In this document: in pieces, positions 34,799 through 43,598 of the stretch
Position numbering within the stretch: position 1 is the first letter of the stretch
Layout of the letters: each line of letters starts with the position of its first letter
Assembly (NCBI RefSeq): GCF_015350805.1
Contig: NZ_JADKSG010000002.1
Coordinates: 62,001 to 126,000, forward strand
Reading direction: 5' to 3'
Length of the DNA stretch: 64,000 nucleotides
Origin: Herbiconiux sp. VKM Ac-1786
Lineage (GTDB): Bacteria; Actinomycetota; Actinomycetes; Actinomycetales; Microbacteriaceae
Position numbers and translations under genes: made by a program
The notes under the pieces: model-generated
What the model was told of the DNA's origin: nothing
Seen by the model: the letters and a program-made list of their open reading frames with translations, nothing else
Database searches by the model: none

Positions 34799-36222
34799 CG
34801 GGCCCCTCCCACGGTGCTGATCGTGCTCTCGCCGGCCAGGGCGTCGAGGGCGCTGCGCCCGCTGAAGCGGCGGGGCACGTAGTCGCCCGTCACCTCGGTC
34901 AGTGCGCCGTCGCGCACGGTGAAGCGACCGGCGAGGATGGTGTGCTGGATGCTCACGCTCGAGGTCCAGCCCTCCCAGACGCTGTACTCGGCGCCCGAGT
35001 GCTGTGACGCCGCTGCCACCTCGAAGGGCTGCTCGGGGTCGACCACCACGAAGTCGGCGTCGTAGCCGACCCGCAGCAGGCCCTTGCGCTCGCCGAAGCC
35101 GAAGAGCTGCGCGGGCCGGGTTGCGGTCATGCTCACGACGGTCTCGAGCGGGACGCCCCGCCGCAGCGCCTCGGACAGGAACAGCGGGAACATCGTGCCG
35201 CTGCCCGGGAAGCCGGCCGACGCCGACCAGATGTCCTTGTCCTTCGCGCTGAAGTGGCGCGGCACGTGGTCGGAGCCGAGCACGTCGATCCGCCCGGCGG
35301 CGATCGCGTCCCACAGGGCCTCGTTGTCGGCGGCTGTGCGCAGCGGCGGGTTCACCTTGCCGCGGGACCCGATCGGCGACTCCTCGTTCAGCGTCAGGTA
35401 GTGCGGGCAGGTCTCGACGAAGAGGTTGCCGTAGTGGCTCTTCTGGCGCTCGATGGCGGCGAGCGACTCGGGGCTCGTGACGTGCACGGCGTAGGCGGAT
35501 GCTCCGGTCACGCTGGCGAGGTAGCCGACGCGGCCCTCGGCCTCGGCCTCGACGTACGGCGGGCGGATCGCGTTCCAGCCGGGCAGCCCGGCGTCGGGCT
35601 CCTGCGGGGTGCGCTCGCGCAGGCGCCAGACGAGCTCGATGTTCTCGGCGTGCTGGGCGATCATCCCGCCGGCCTCGGCCGCCGCCTCGAGGGCGTCGAA
35701 GAGGAACGCGTCGTCGTTGCCCGGCAGGCCGAGGTAGGCGCCCTCCTGCCCGCGGAAGTTCGTGAACACCTTGTAGCTCGACACGCCCAGGTCGGCGGCG
35801 TACGAGGGGATGCTCGTCACCTGCTCCGGCGTGACGACGCAGAAGTGGAAGCCGAAGTCGGTGTGGGCGTTAGCCTGCATGACCTCGCGGGCACCGGGGA
35901 AGACCTCCTCGTACGGCTGCGGACTCATCAGGTAGGCGATCATCGTGGTGACGCCGCCGGCGGCGGCCGAGGCGGTCTCCTTCTCGGCGTCGTCGACGGT
36001 CTTGGGGGCCGAGATGTCCTGGCCGAGGTGCACGTGGGCGTCGACGACGCCGGGGAGCACCCACTTGCCGTCGACGTCGACGACCTCGGCGGCGTCGAGC
36101 GTGGTGCCGGGGGCGACGATCGCGGCGATGCGCCCGTCCTTCACGTAGAGGTCGGCGTCGGTCAGACCGATGCCGGGGAGCACGGCGCGGCCGCCGCGGA
36201 GGGAGAGATCGAAATCAGGCAT
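34795..36222 (-). CDS. Cyclic amidohydrolase (dihydropyrimidinase/allantoinase family)
   Basis: A 475-residue metal-dependent enzyme opening a cyclic amide, imide or ureide. All ligands are visible: His63 and His65 (DAHVHLG), carbamylated-Lys candidate 151 (GVSSYKVFTNF), His191 (AQHAEN), His247 (AVHVTS) and Asp318 (GSDHVPRH). TCPHYLTL and RGKVNPPLR are also typical of dihydropyrimidinase-type enzymes. Start ATG 36222; the gene overlaps the GntR gene by 8 bases. Substrate unknown; hydantoins, allantoin-like ureides or cyclic imides are options. Confidence 0.92.
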   Translation of the reverse strand: MPDFDLSLRGGRAVLPGIGLTDADLYVKDGRIAAIVAPGTTLDAAEVVDVDGKWVLPGVVDAHVHLGQDISAPKTVDDAEKETASAAAGGVTTMIAYLMSPQPYEEVFPGAREVMQANAHTDFGFHFCVVTPEQVTSIPSYAADLGVSSYKVFTNFRGQEGAYLGLPGNDDAFLFDALEAAAEAGGMIAQHAENIELVWRLRERTPQEPDAGLPGWNAIRPPYVEAEAEGRVGYLASVTGASAYAVHVTSPESLAAIERQKSHYGNLFVETCPHYLTLNEESPIGSRGKVNPPLRTAADNEALWDAIAAGRIDVLGSDHVPRHFSAKDKDIWSASAGFPGSGTMFPLFLSEALRRGVPLETVVSMTATRPAQLFGFGERKGLLRVGYDADFVVVDPEQPFEVAAASQHSGAEYSVWEGWTSSVSIQHTILAGRFTVRDGALTEVTGDYVPRRFSGRSALDALAGESTISTVGGAR

Positions 36223-37000
36223 GGTGCAGATCCTCAGAGGGTGTGGAGCGGTGGGTGGAGGTGAGGGGTTCGAGCCCGAGCACCGAGAGCGTGTTCGCCA
36301 GCGACGCCTGGAGGTGCTCCTCGAGCAGGCGGGTCGCATCGGCGGTTCGGCGGTCGCAGAGAGCGTCGAGGAACGCGAGGTGCTCGTCGTTCGCGTGCTC
36401 CCGCCGGGCCTGGGTGCGTTCGGTGTGGGTGAGGGCGAGGTACAGCCGGTGGTTGACCTTGAGCGCCGCGGCCGTGATGGCCGAGTTGCCCGAGAGGCTC
36501 ACCATGCGCTGGTGGAAGTCGAGCTCGGCGACGTACGGTCCGGCGGTGCGCGGGACTTCTGCGCCCGGGTCGAGCGGGGGAGTCGGCGGGATGGTGGTGC
36601 CGGGAGTGCCCGGAGCATCCGTCTCGAGCAGCACCCGCAGGGCGGCCAGGCTCTCGTCGTCGGCGCGCTCGATGACGAGCCGCACCGCGTAGAGCTCGAG
36701 AGCGATGCGCAGCTCGTAGGCCTCGATGATCTCGCGCGGCTCGTACTTGCGCACGAAGGCGCCGCGGTGGCTCTTCAGCTGCAGCAGGCCCTCGCCGGCG
36801 AGCTTCTGGATCGCCTCGCGGAGGGGACCGCGACTGACGCCGAGCGAGTCGGCGATGGTCACCTCGTTGAGGCGCTCACCGGGGGCGAGGGTGCCGTCGA
36901 GCACCATGTCACGGAGGATGGCCTCGGTCTGGCGCGACACCGTTCCCCGGTGGATGGCGGCGCGGGCGTCGGATTCGGGCTGGGGGGTCACTGTCATCAC
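36215..37000 (-). CDS. GntR family regulator (FCD domain) of the catabolic operon
   Basis: A 261-residue FadR-type regulator: winged helix with LAPGERLNEVTIADSLGVSR and GPLREAIQKLAGEGLLQLKS, then an FCD ligand domain (DFHQRMVSLSGNSAITAAAL, HEHLAFLDALCDRRTADATR with the metal-binding His residues of the fold). A Pro/Thr-rich insert (about residues 130-150) links the domains. Starts GTG 37000 or ATG 36997, overlapping the transporter stop. It sits inside the operon and probably controls the promoter before the transporter gene. Confidence 0.92.
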   Translation of the reverse strand: MMTVTPQPESDARAAIHRGTVSRQTEAILRDMVLDGTLAPGERLNEVTIADSLGVSRGPLREAIQKLAGEGLLQLKSHRGAFVRKYEPREIIEAYELRIALELYAVRLVIERADDESLAALRVLLETDAPGTPGTTIPPTPPLDPGAEVPRTAGPYVAELDFHQRMVSLSGNSAITAAALKVNHRLYLALTHTERTQARREHANDEHLAFLDALCDRRTADATRLLEEHLQASLANTLSVLGLEPLTSTHRSTPSEDLHHA

Positions 37001-38304
37001 ACCTGGCTCAGTTCGATTCCCTTGGTCTCTTTCAGACGCAGGGCTGGGATCAGGGTAATCAGCGCGGTGACGATCACGAAGAAGGCCGGCGCGAGCGGGT
37101 TGCCCGTCAGGCCGATCAGCCAGGTGCAGATATAAGGAGCGGTGCCGCCGGCGAGCGCGGCGCCGACGCTGAACCCGAAGGCGATGCCGGTGTAGCGGAT
37201 CTCGGTGGGGAACATCTCGGCGTAGGTCGAGAGCGCGACGCCCATCAGCGCCGAGTCGACGAGGCCCAGCACGATGTGGGCGAGGATCGCGACCACGCCG
37301 CCCTGCTCGAACAGCAGGAACGCGGGCACGGACAGCACGAGGGCGGCGATGGTCGCCCCGAGGAACACCGGCTTGCGGCCGACGCGGTCGGAGAGGGCGC
37401 CGAAGAAGGGCATGGCGATCACCGAGACCAGCAGCGTGAGCGTGGTGGAGAGGTAGGAGAAGTTCGCGTCGAAGCCGAGCACGGTCTGCATGTGGATGTT
37501 CACGTAGACGTAGGCGACGTAGTAGGCCGAGAACAGCAGGATCGAGAGGGCGACGACCCGGAGCAGGGCACCCGGGTGGCGCAGGAACATCGTCTTGACG
37601 GGGGTCTGCTTCACCGTCGCGACCGACTTGCGGGCGGCCTTGAACTCCTCGGTCTCCTCGAGGCCGTTGCGCACCCAGAGGCCGAACAGCCCGATCGGGA
37701 TGGCGATCAGGAACGGCAGCCGCCAGCCCCAGTCGTTCATCACGTCGCTACCGAGCGTGAGGTTCAGAACCGTGACGGTGACCGAGGCGATCAGCGAGCC
37801 GGCGAGGGCGCCCATCTGGGTGGTCGAGGTGAAGAGGCCGCGCTTGGCGCGGGGCGACTTCTCGGCCACGAACGAGGCGGCACCGCCCAGTTCGCCACCG
37901 GCCGCGAGGCCCTGCAGCGAGCGGGCGAGCACGAGCAGCAGCGTGGCGCCGACGCCGATGGCGCCATAGGTCGGGAGGATGCCGATCAGTCCGCTGGCGG
38001 CGGCCATCAGGATGATCGTCAGCGCCAGCGCGTTCTTGCGACCGAACTTGTCGCCGAAGTGCCCGAACAGCAGGGCGCCGACCGGTCGCAGCACGAACGC
38101 GACGGCGAAGGTGGCGAGGGTCGAGAGGAGGGCGGTGACCGGGTCGCCCTCGGCGAAGAACTTCACCGCGAGGATCGTGGCGACGTAGCCGTACACCGCG
38201 AAGTCGAAGTACTCGACGATCGAGCCGACGGCGCCGGCGGCGATGACCCGCGGCGAGATGGTCGTGGGGTCGTGGACTGCGGGGGCGGTGCTCGAGCTGC
38301 TCAT
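36997..38304 (-). CDS. MFS transporter, MHS (metabolite:H+ symporter) family
   Basis: A 435-residue, 12-helix transporter. Family signs: AAGAVGSIVEYFDFAVYGYV at the N-terminus, FLRPVGALLFGHFGDKFGRK (loop 2-3), RSLQGLAAGGELGGAASFVA, and a second RVGRK loop (GALSDRVGRKPVFLGA). MHS members import carboxylates and osmolytes (citrate, ketoglutarate, proline/betaine, shikimate) with protons. First gene of a leftward operon with GntR, amidohydrolase, amidase and FAD enzyme, so it probably imports their substrate. Confidence 0.93.
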   Translation of the reverse strand: MSSSSTAPAVHDPTTISPRVIAAGAVGSIVEYFDFAVYGYVATILAVKFFAEGDPVTALLSTLATFAVAFVLRPVGALLFGHFGDKFGRKNALALTIILMAAASGLIGILPTYGAIGVGATLLLVLARSLQGLAAGGELGGAASFVAEKSPRAKRGLFTSTTQMGALAGSLIASVTVTVLNLTLGSDVMNDWGWRLPFLIAIPIGLFGLWVRNGLEETEEFKAARKSVATVKQTPVKTMFLRHPGALLRVVALSILLFSAYYVAYVYVNIHMQTVLGFDANFSYLSTTLTLLVSVIAMPFFGALSDRVGRKPVFLGATIAALVLSVPAFLLFEQGGVVAILAHIVLGLVDSALMGVALSTYAEMFPTEIRYTGIAFGFSVGAALAGGTAPYICTWLIGLTGNPLAPAFFVIVTALITLIPALRLKETKGIELSQV

Positions 38305-38357
38305 GGCGTCTTCCTTCTCCGTCGAACGATTTGCCCTATGCAAGCAGAGGGTCTGCC

Positions 38358-38371
38358 AACTGTCAACAGTT
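38358..38371 (-). promoter_or_regulatory. Candidate GntR operator before the catabolic operon
   Basis: AACTGT-CA-ACAGTT, a perfect inverted repeat with a 2-base centre, 54 bases upstream of the transporter ATG. The region 38330-38400 is more A/T-rich than its surroundings and should contain the promoter. FadR-type GntR proteins bind short palindromes of this size, so the operon's own GntR protein is the obvious candidate. Assignment is by position only. Confidence 0.5.
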
Positions 38372-38457
38372 TGCAGTTGATCGTTTACACGCCGGAAACG
38401 CGCTCTCGCCGCACGCGGGCCGCGGGCAGGGCGCGACGGCACCTCTCGTTCGGAGGG

Positions 38458-39852
38458 TCAGCGCTCGATGTCGGGCGGCAGCACGCGCCAGCCGCCGAGG
38501 AGCACGAGCTGCTCGGCATCCGCCCGCTTGCGCCGCTGCACCCGCAGGAACAGCAGCACCCCGACCACCACGAGCGCGACCCCGACCGCCAGGCACAGCG
38601 CGCCGCCGAGGGGTGAGTCATCGGTGAAGAAGAAGACGGAGGCGATGACCACGAACGAGCCCAGCAGGCAGAGCAGGAACGCCAGCACGGAGCGCAGGCG
38701 CAGCGCCGACCCCACCCACGCCGCGAGCAGGGAGGCGGCGAGGCCGCGGGTCCGTACCTCGGGGTCGTCGCGCGAGCGCTCGTCGAGCCAGCGCCGGCCG
38801 AGGCGGCGGACGTGGCGCAGCTGCGCATCCGCGGCCGCGCACAGCCCGATGTAGAAGAGGAGGGCGAGGAGCCCGGGCCCGATGATCAGCGCGACGACGA
38901 GGTCGTCGTCGACCGAGCCCAGCAGGCCGTCACTGCTGTCCTCCCCGACGATCGCGAGCACGATTGCGATGACGGCGACAGCCAGCGAGCCGGCAGTCAG
39001 CCAGAAGAAGAGGCGCCGGTAGGTCTGAGCGCGGCCGGGGTCGGCGGCGAGCATCCGCTCGGCGTGCTGGTCGTCGGCCTCCCATTCGCGCTCCAGGCGG
39101 GCAGCTTCGCGGGCCGAGATGACGACACGATCTCCGGCCGGTCGGTGTCGACGAGTGGATGCCGGCGGCAGATACGCGGGCACGTCGGGTGCCGGTGCCG
39201 CGTTCTCTTGGCTCTCGCCATTCCTCGGCTCATCAGCGCCCAGCTCGGTGAGCAGCGTCTCGCGCCCGACCCGGGACTTGCCGCCGCCGGTCGTGAAGGA
39301 CACAGCGGCGGCGCGCTGACGATCGGTCAGCCGGGGACCGCCTTCATCGCCAAGGGGGCTCGCCTGCGCATCCGGAACCACCAGCGGCAGTTCGCGCACG
39401 AACCGCGCCAGAGCCTTCACGCCCCCGGAGTCGAGCCCCTTCATCGGACGCCCCGCGACGAGCAGCCGCACCGACGGCCCCTCGGTCGAGACGAAGCGGT
39501 AGACGACGTAGGTGGCGGTGCCGCTCGAGCTGAGCGAACGCCAGGCCTCGGTGATCGAGTCGACGGGCACGCGCCGACCGCGCAGCTCGACCGCCCGCTC
39601 GGACGGGTACCAGACGAGGCCGCCGTAGGCGAGGTGGAGGCCGAGCAGCAGCGCGCCCGCGATGATCGCCCACGCGGTCAGGAAGCCGAGCACCCAGCTC
39701 CACTCGCCGAGCCCGAGCGCCACGTAGGCCGCCCCCGGGAACGCCGAGAGCACGCCGCCGCACACCGCTGTGACCACCAGCACGACCTTCCAGCTCCCGA
39801 GCCCGGGGTTGCCCCCGATGCGCACCGCGTCACCCCTCGTCGACGCCGCCAT
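38458..39852 (-). CDS. Polytopic membrane protein of unknown function with PH-like segment
   Basis: A 464-residue protein. Two N-terminal membrane helices (about residues 24-45 and 52-76), then a cytosolic segment (VWYPSERAVELRGRRVPVDS ... SGTATYVVYRFVSTEGPSVR) that resembles a small PH-like beta domain, a charged linker, four C-terminal helices (about 285-310, 325-350, 395-420, 424-445) and the tail LGGWRVLPPDIER. No family is recognised. It has its own start region facing the MFS gene at 40041. Confidence 0.7.
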   Translation of the reverse strand: MAASTRGDAVRIGGNPGLGSWKVVLVVTAVCGGVLSAFPGAAYVALGLGEWSWVLGFLTAWAIIAGALLLGLHLAYGGLVWYPSERAVELRGRRVPVDSITEAWRSLSSSGTATYVVYRFVSTEGPSVRLLVAGRPMKGLDSGGVKALARFVRELPLVVPDAQASPLGDEGGPRLTDRQRAAAVSFTTGGGKSRVGRETLLTELGADEPRNGESQENAAPAPDVPAYLPPASTRRHRPAGDRVVISAREAARLEREWEADDQHAERMLAADPGRAQTYRRLFFWLTAGSLAVAVIAIVLAIVGEDSSDGLLGSVDDDLVVALIIGPGLLALLFYIGLCAAADAQLRHVRRLGRRWLDERSRDDPEVRTRGLAASLLAAWVGSALRLRSVLAFLLCLLGSFVVIASVFFFTDDSPLGGALCLAVGVALVVVGVLLFLRVQRRKRADAEQLVLLGGWRVLPPDIER

Positions 39853-40040
39853 GGCTCCACCGTCTCACGGCGCGCGCTCCGACGCCGCCTCCCGCGCCCC
39901 GCTCCGGCGCCGTCTTCCGCGCCCCGCTCCGGCCCGGCGGAGCCCCCCAGCGCGGCCTCTCGCGCCGCGGCTGCGGCCGCCCGCTCATCACAGACCGCAC
40001 CCTCGGGAATGCCACAGCCCCCACGGAGTTGCACCACCTC

Positions 40041-41315
40041 ATGACCTCGAACGAGCTCGCCTCACCCGGCACCGCCAGCACGGCCACCGTCCCCGCGCCG
40101 GGCGCGGCCTCGGGCACCCCCACCACTCCGACCACCCGCACCTCCGGCACCGGCACGACCCCCACTCCCACCTCCTGGCTCGGCGTCGTCTCCCTGGGCC
40201 TCGGCGTCTTCGCCATCGTCATGGCCGAGTTCCTCCCCGCCAGCCTCCTCACCCGCGTCGCCGCCGACCTCGGTGTCACCGAGGGCGTCGCCGGCCAGTC
40301 GGTCAGCGTCACGGCCATCGTCGCCGCCATCGCCGGCCTGACGATCCCTGTGCTCCTCCCGCGCGTCGACCGCCGCTACCTCATGCTCGGCCTCTCGGCT
40401 CTGGCCGTGGTCTCCGACCTCCTCGTCGCCATCGCCCCCAGCTACTCCGTGCTCCTCCTCGCCCGCGTGCTCCTCGGCATCTCCCTCGGCGGATTCTGGG
40501 CCCTCGCCATCTCCATCACCGCCCGCCTGGTGCCAGCCGACCGCCTCGGCCGCGGCCTAACGGTGGTGAACGTCGGCGTCTCACTGGCCACCGTCGCCGC
40601 CATCCCGCTCGGAACCTGGCTCGGCGAGCTCTGGGGCTGGCGCGCCGTCTTCGTGCTCGCCGCGGTCGTCGGCGTGGTAGCGGTGATCGTGCAGCTGCTC
40701 GTGCTGCCGAGCGTGCGCTCGACCGGCGCGCCCGGCTTCCGCCCGCTGCTGGCCACCCTCCGTTCCCGCTTCATCCTGCTCGGCCTCCTCGCCACCGCCC
40801 TGATCGCGGCCGGCCACTTCACCGGCTTCACGTACATCCGACCAGCGGCCACCGACATCGGCGGTCTCGACCCCTCGCAGCTCTCCCTGCTGCTCGTGGT
40901 CTACGGCATCGCGGTCACGGCGGGCAACCTGGTGGCGGGCCCCCTCGCAGACAAGCGGATGCGCGTCGCCGTGCTCCTCTTCCCCGTCCTCCTCGGCGCG
41001 GCGATGATCACCTTCGCTCTCGCGGGCAGCACGACGCCCGGCCTGATCACCGCGGTCGCGGTCTGGGGCCTCGGCTTCGGAGCCGTGCCCACCACCCTCA
41101 CCACGTGGATGGCCCGCGCCGAACCCACCCGCCTCGAGAGCGTCGGCGGCCTCCAGTCGGCCACGTTCCAGGTGGCGATCGCCCTCGGCGCCATCATCGG
41201 CGGCCTCCTGGTCGACGGCATCGGCGTGCAGACGGCCCTCATCACGGGCGGCATCTCGGCGGCCCTCGGCGCCCTCCTCCTGGTCACCCTCAAGCCCCGC
41301 CCGGCCGCCCTCTGA
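40041..41315 (+). CDS. MFS transporter (DHA1 / multidrug or sugar efflux type)
   Basis: A 424-residue 12-helix transporter. Start ATG 40041; the leader is Thr/Pro/Ser-rich. Signs of the DHA1/arabinose-efflux group: VMAEFLPASLLTRVAADLGV, SVSVTAIVAAIAGLTIPVLL, RVDRRYLMLGLSALAVVSDL, RVLLGISLGGFWALAISITA, RLVPADRLGRGLTVVNVGVS. Probably exports drugs or sugars. The ribosome site is weak (GGAG far from the ATG). It stands alone, between a divergent membrane gene and a convergent RelBE pair. Confidence 0.92.
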   Translation: MTSNELASPGTASTATVPAPGAASGTPTTPTTRTSGTGTTPTPTSWLGVVSLGLGVFAIVMAEFLPASLLTRVAADLGVTEGVAGQSVSVTAIVAAIAGLTIPVLLPRVDRRYLMLGLSALAVVSDLLVAIAPSYSVLLLARVLLGISLGGFWALAISITARLVPADRLGRGLTVVNVGVSLATVAAIPLGTWLGELWGWRAVFVLAAVVGVVAVIVQLLVLPSVRSTGAPGFRPLLATLRSRFILLGLLATALIAAGHFTGFTYIRPAATDIGGLDPSQLSLLLVVYGIAVTAGNLVAGPLADKRMRVAVLLFPVLLGAAMITFALAGSTTPGLITAVAVWGLGFGAVPTTLTTWMARAEPTRLESVGGLQSATFQVAIALGAIIGGLLVDGIGVQTALITGGISAALGALLLVTLKPRPAAL

Positions 41316-41330
41316 GGCCGGCCCGGAAAA

Positions 41331-41600
41331 TCAGCGGTCGTAAACAGTCGACCGGTGCCCCAGACGAACGGCCACGACGACCAGCTTCTCGTCCTTCACC
41401 TCGACCAGCAGGCGATAGTCACCGATCCGATAGCGCCAGAACGCCGCCAAGTCGCCGCCCAATGACTTCCCCCGACTCCGAGGATCATCCAGCCGAGCAA
41501 GATCGTCGAGGAAGGCGAGCACCCGTCTGACGACGGTGCGGTCGACCTTCCGAAGGGCTTTCTCGAACTCAGCGCTGGTCTCGATCGACCACTGCGTCAC
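41331..41600 (-). CDS. RelE/ParE family toxin
   Basis: An 89-residue toxin-type protein from GTG 41600: WSIETSAEFEKALRKVDRTV, VVRRVLAFLDDLARLDDPRS, GKSLGGDLAAFWRYRIGDYR and LLVEVKDEKLVVVAVRLGHR are the standard RelE/ParE blocks, with conserved Arg residues in WRYRIGDYRL and the C-terminal HRSTVYDR. RelE toxins cut mRNA in the ribosome. It overlaps the antitoxin gene by 4 bases. Confidence 0.92.
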   Translation of the reverse strand: MTQWSIETSAEFEKALRKVDRTVVRRVLAFLDDLARLDDPRSRGKSLGGDLAAFWRYRIGDYRLLVEVKDEKLVVVAVRLGHRSTVYDR

Positions 41601-41818
41601 AGACCGAGCTCGCGCTTGGTGTCGTCGAGAGAGCGGGTCGACTGGTCGGACGCGATCCACTCCCGCGCCGCGTCCTCAGCCCAAGCGATCTCTTCGAGCT
41701 CGTCCAGTCCCGCGACGAGTGCGTCGTGAGCGAAGGCTGCAATCGGACGGTCGGCGCGAGTGGCGAGTGCATCGAAGCGCCGCTGCTCGTCATCGCTGAG
41801 TTCGATGGAAAGCGGCAT
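41597..41818 (-). CDS. RelB-like antitoxin (ribbon-helix-helix)
   Basis: A 73-residue protein starting at ATG 41818 with AAAAGGAG 6 bases upstream. N-terminal MPLSIELSDDEQRRFDALAT is a ribbon-helix-helix type DNA-binding segment, followed by an acidic toxin-binding tail (LDELEEIAWAEDAAREWIAS). It lies directly upstream of the RelE toxin gene and should autoregulate the pair. The 220 bases beyond its start hold no gene I can support. Confidence 0.88.
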   Translation of the reverse strand: MPLSIELSDDEQRRFDALATRADRPIAAFAHDALVAGLDELEEIAWAEDAAREWIASDQSTRSLDDTKRELGL

Positions 41819-42040
41819 GTCGACTCCTTTTCGCGATCGCAAGTGGTGAACCGAGGATATCCGGCTTCCCTCAGGGCGGTGACTGGAAGCCTCGTGGCGT
41901 GCATGATTCGGCATGGGTGTCCTACTTCGCGGTCGTCGTCGAAACGGCGGGAGTGTAGGGATTGCGGCAACTATAGAGGCACAGGCCGAAGCCCGCCCGG
42001 GCTGTGGATAACGACCATCCGACAGCCCAGGGGTAGGAAC

Positions 42041-42922
42041 TCAGGCCTCCAGCCGTTCGAGGTCGGCGAGCAGGCGGGGGCGCGTCGGCTCCCAGCCGAG
42101 CTCCGCGCGCGTGAGGGCGCTCGACGCCGGCTGGTCGGTCGCGAAGACCGGGCCGATCGGGCCGAAGTCCTCGAGGGGGCGCGGTTCGACCGGCAGCCCG
42201 AGGCGCCGCCCGATGACCGAGACGATGTCGAGCACCGTGTCGCTCTCGTCGTCGACCGCGTGCCACGCGCGCCCGGCCGGCGAGCCCTCGAGCGCGAGCC
42301 GGAACAGCACCGCCGCGTCCAGCGCGTGCACCGCCGGCCACCGCTGCGCCCCGTCGCCCGGGTACCCCGCGACCCCGGTCTGCCGCGCGAACTGCGTCAG
42401 CAGTCCGGCGAAACCGCCCTGCCCCTCGTTGTGCACGGTGCGGGGCAGACGGATGGCCGAGCTGCGCACTCCGCGCGACGAGAGGCCGAGCATCCGCTCT
42501 ACCGAGATGCCGCGCCCGCCGACCGGCCCGTCGAGAGGCAGCAGGTCGTTCTCGGTCGACGCGCGCCCCGGGATCCACGGCGTGCCCGACACCGTGACGA
42601 ACGGCTTGCCCGTGCCGACGAGGGTGTCACCCAGGGCAGCGAGGGCGGCCGACTCCTCGGCGACGTTCTGCGCCAGAGCCTCGGCCGAGGTGAAGTCGTT
42701 GCCGAACGCGAGGTGGATGACCCCGTCGGCGTCGGCGGCCGACGAACGCAGCACGTCGAGGTCGACGAGCGAGCCCCGCACAGCGGTGGCGCCGGCTGCT
42801 GAAGCTGCGGCCGCCGACGCGTCCGAGCGGGTGAGAGCGGTGACGGAGTGCCCGTTCGCGAGCAGTTCGGCCACGACGGCCGAGCCGATGAGTCCGGTTG
42901 CCCCGGTGATGAAGACGCGCAT
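42041..42922 (-). CDS. NAD(P)-dependent epimerase/reductase (extended SDR)
   Basis: A 293-residue atypical or extended SDR starting at ATG 42922: RVFITGATGLIGSAVVAELL (GxxGxxG), then VIHLAFGNDFTSAEALAQNV, GKPFVTVSGTPWIPGRAS and WPAVHALDAAVLFRLALEGS. The classical YxxxK motif is not obvious, as in atypical NmrA-like SDRs. It is divergent from a TetR gene and both starts face two palindromic operators, so it is very likely the TetR target, perhaps for detoxification. Confidence 0.9.
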   Translation of the reverse strand: MRVFITGATGLIGSAVVAELLANGHSVTALTRSDASAAAASAAGATAVRGSLVDLDVLRSSAADADGVIHLAFGNDFTSAEALAQNVAEESAALAALGDTLVGTGKPFVTVSGTPWIPGRASTENDLLPLDGPVGGRGISVERMLGLSSRGVRSSAIRLPRTVHNEGQGGFAGLLTQFARQTGVAGYPGDGAQRWPAVHALDAAVLFRLALEGSPAGRAWHAVDDESDTVLDIVSVIGRRLGLPVEPRPLEDFGPIGPVFATDQPASSALTRAELGWEPTRPRLLADLERLEA

Positions 42923-42940
42923 GAGAGACCTCCACAGGTG

Positions 42941-42958
42941 ATGCGACTGATGTCCCAT
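42941..42958. promoter_or_regulatory. TetR operator 1 (imperfect 18-bp palindrome)
   Basis: ATGCGACT-GA-TGTCCCAT, an imperfect palindrome (two mismatched pairs) next to the reductase start. It shares the core ATGnGAC-N4-GTCnCAT with operator 2 placed 33 bases to the right. Confidence 0.65.
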
Positions 42959-42973
42959 CACCGTAGCACCACG

Positions 42974-42991
42974 ATGAGACAAGTGTCGCAT
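42974..42991. promoter_or_regulatory. TetR operator 2 (near-perfect 18-bp palindrome)
   Basis: ATGAGACA-AG-TGTCGCAT, one mismatched pair. Lies 17 bases before the TetR start codon and, with operator 1, fills the 85-base gap between the divergent genes; the 33-base centre spacing is about three helical turns. Confidence 0.75.
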
Positions 42992-43007
42992 CACGTAGAA
43001 TGAACCT

Positions 43008-43589
43008 ATGCCCAGATGGAAACCGGATGCGCGCGACCGCCTCGTCGAAGCGGCCCTCGACCTCTTCACCGAGCAGGGCTACGACGAGACGACGGTCGCG
43101 CAGATCGCCGAGCGCGCCGAGCTGACCCGCAGCACGTTCTTCCGGCACTTCAGCGACAAGCGCGAACTGCTCTCGGCCGGGCAGGAGATGTTGAGTGGTC
43201 TGCTCGCCGAAGGCATCCGCGAGTCACCGGCCGAGGCGACGCCGCTCGAGGCGGTGGCCGCGGGGCTCCAGCGCGCATCCGGCGCGATGACCGACTTCAA
43301 CCGCGGCCTCGGCCCCCGCCTGCACGCGGCCATCGACGCGAACGAGGAGCTGCGCGCCCGCAACGCGATGAAGAGCATCGGCCTGGCGGCGGCGATGGCG
43401 GATGCGCTGCGAGCCCGCGGCGTCAGCGACACGGCGTCGCAGGTCGCCGCCGAACTCGGCGTGCTCGCCTTCGGCCTCGGCTACCGCCGCTGGTCCGACC
43501 CGTCGCACGATGACACCCCGGGCGAGCTGGCCACCTACACGGCGGAAGCCTTCACCGAGCTCCGAGCGGCGGCCGCCGAGCTCCGCTGA
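43008..43589 (+). CDS. TetR/AcrR family transcriptional regulator
   Basis: A 193-residue regulator: N-terminal helix-turn-helix RDRLVEAALDLFTEQGYDET, TVAQIAERAELTRSTFFRHF, SDKRELLSAG, followed by an all-helical ligand domain (MTDFNRGLGPRLHAAIDANE). It is divergent from the reductase at 42041-42922 with two matching palindromes between them, so it likely represses both genes until a ligand binds. Confidence 0.95.
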   Translation: MPRWKPDARDRLVEAALDLFTEQGYDETTVAQIAERAELTRSTFFRHFSDKRELLSAGQEMLSGLLAEGIRESPAEATPLEAVAAGLQRASGAMTDFNRGLGPRLHAAIDANEELRARNAMKSIGLAAAMADALRARGVSDTASQVAAELGVLAFGLGYRRWSDPSHDDTPGELATYTAEAFTELRAAAAELR

Positions 43590-43598
43590 GGCAGCGCC

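Noticed and set aside
39892-39933. Two 17-base direct copies of CCGCGCCCCGCTCCGGC, 25 bases apart
   Set aside because: Low-complexity G/C text without dyad symmetry or regular spacing; probably chance or slippage in a non-coding gap.
41990-42003. AGCCCG-CC-CGGGCT hairpin downstream of the reductase gene as a terminator
   Set aside because: Only a 6-bp stem, too short to call with confidence in DNA of this composition.
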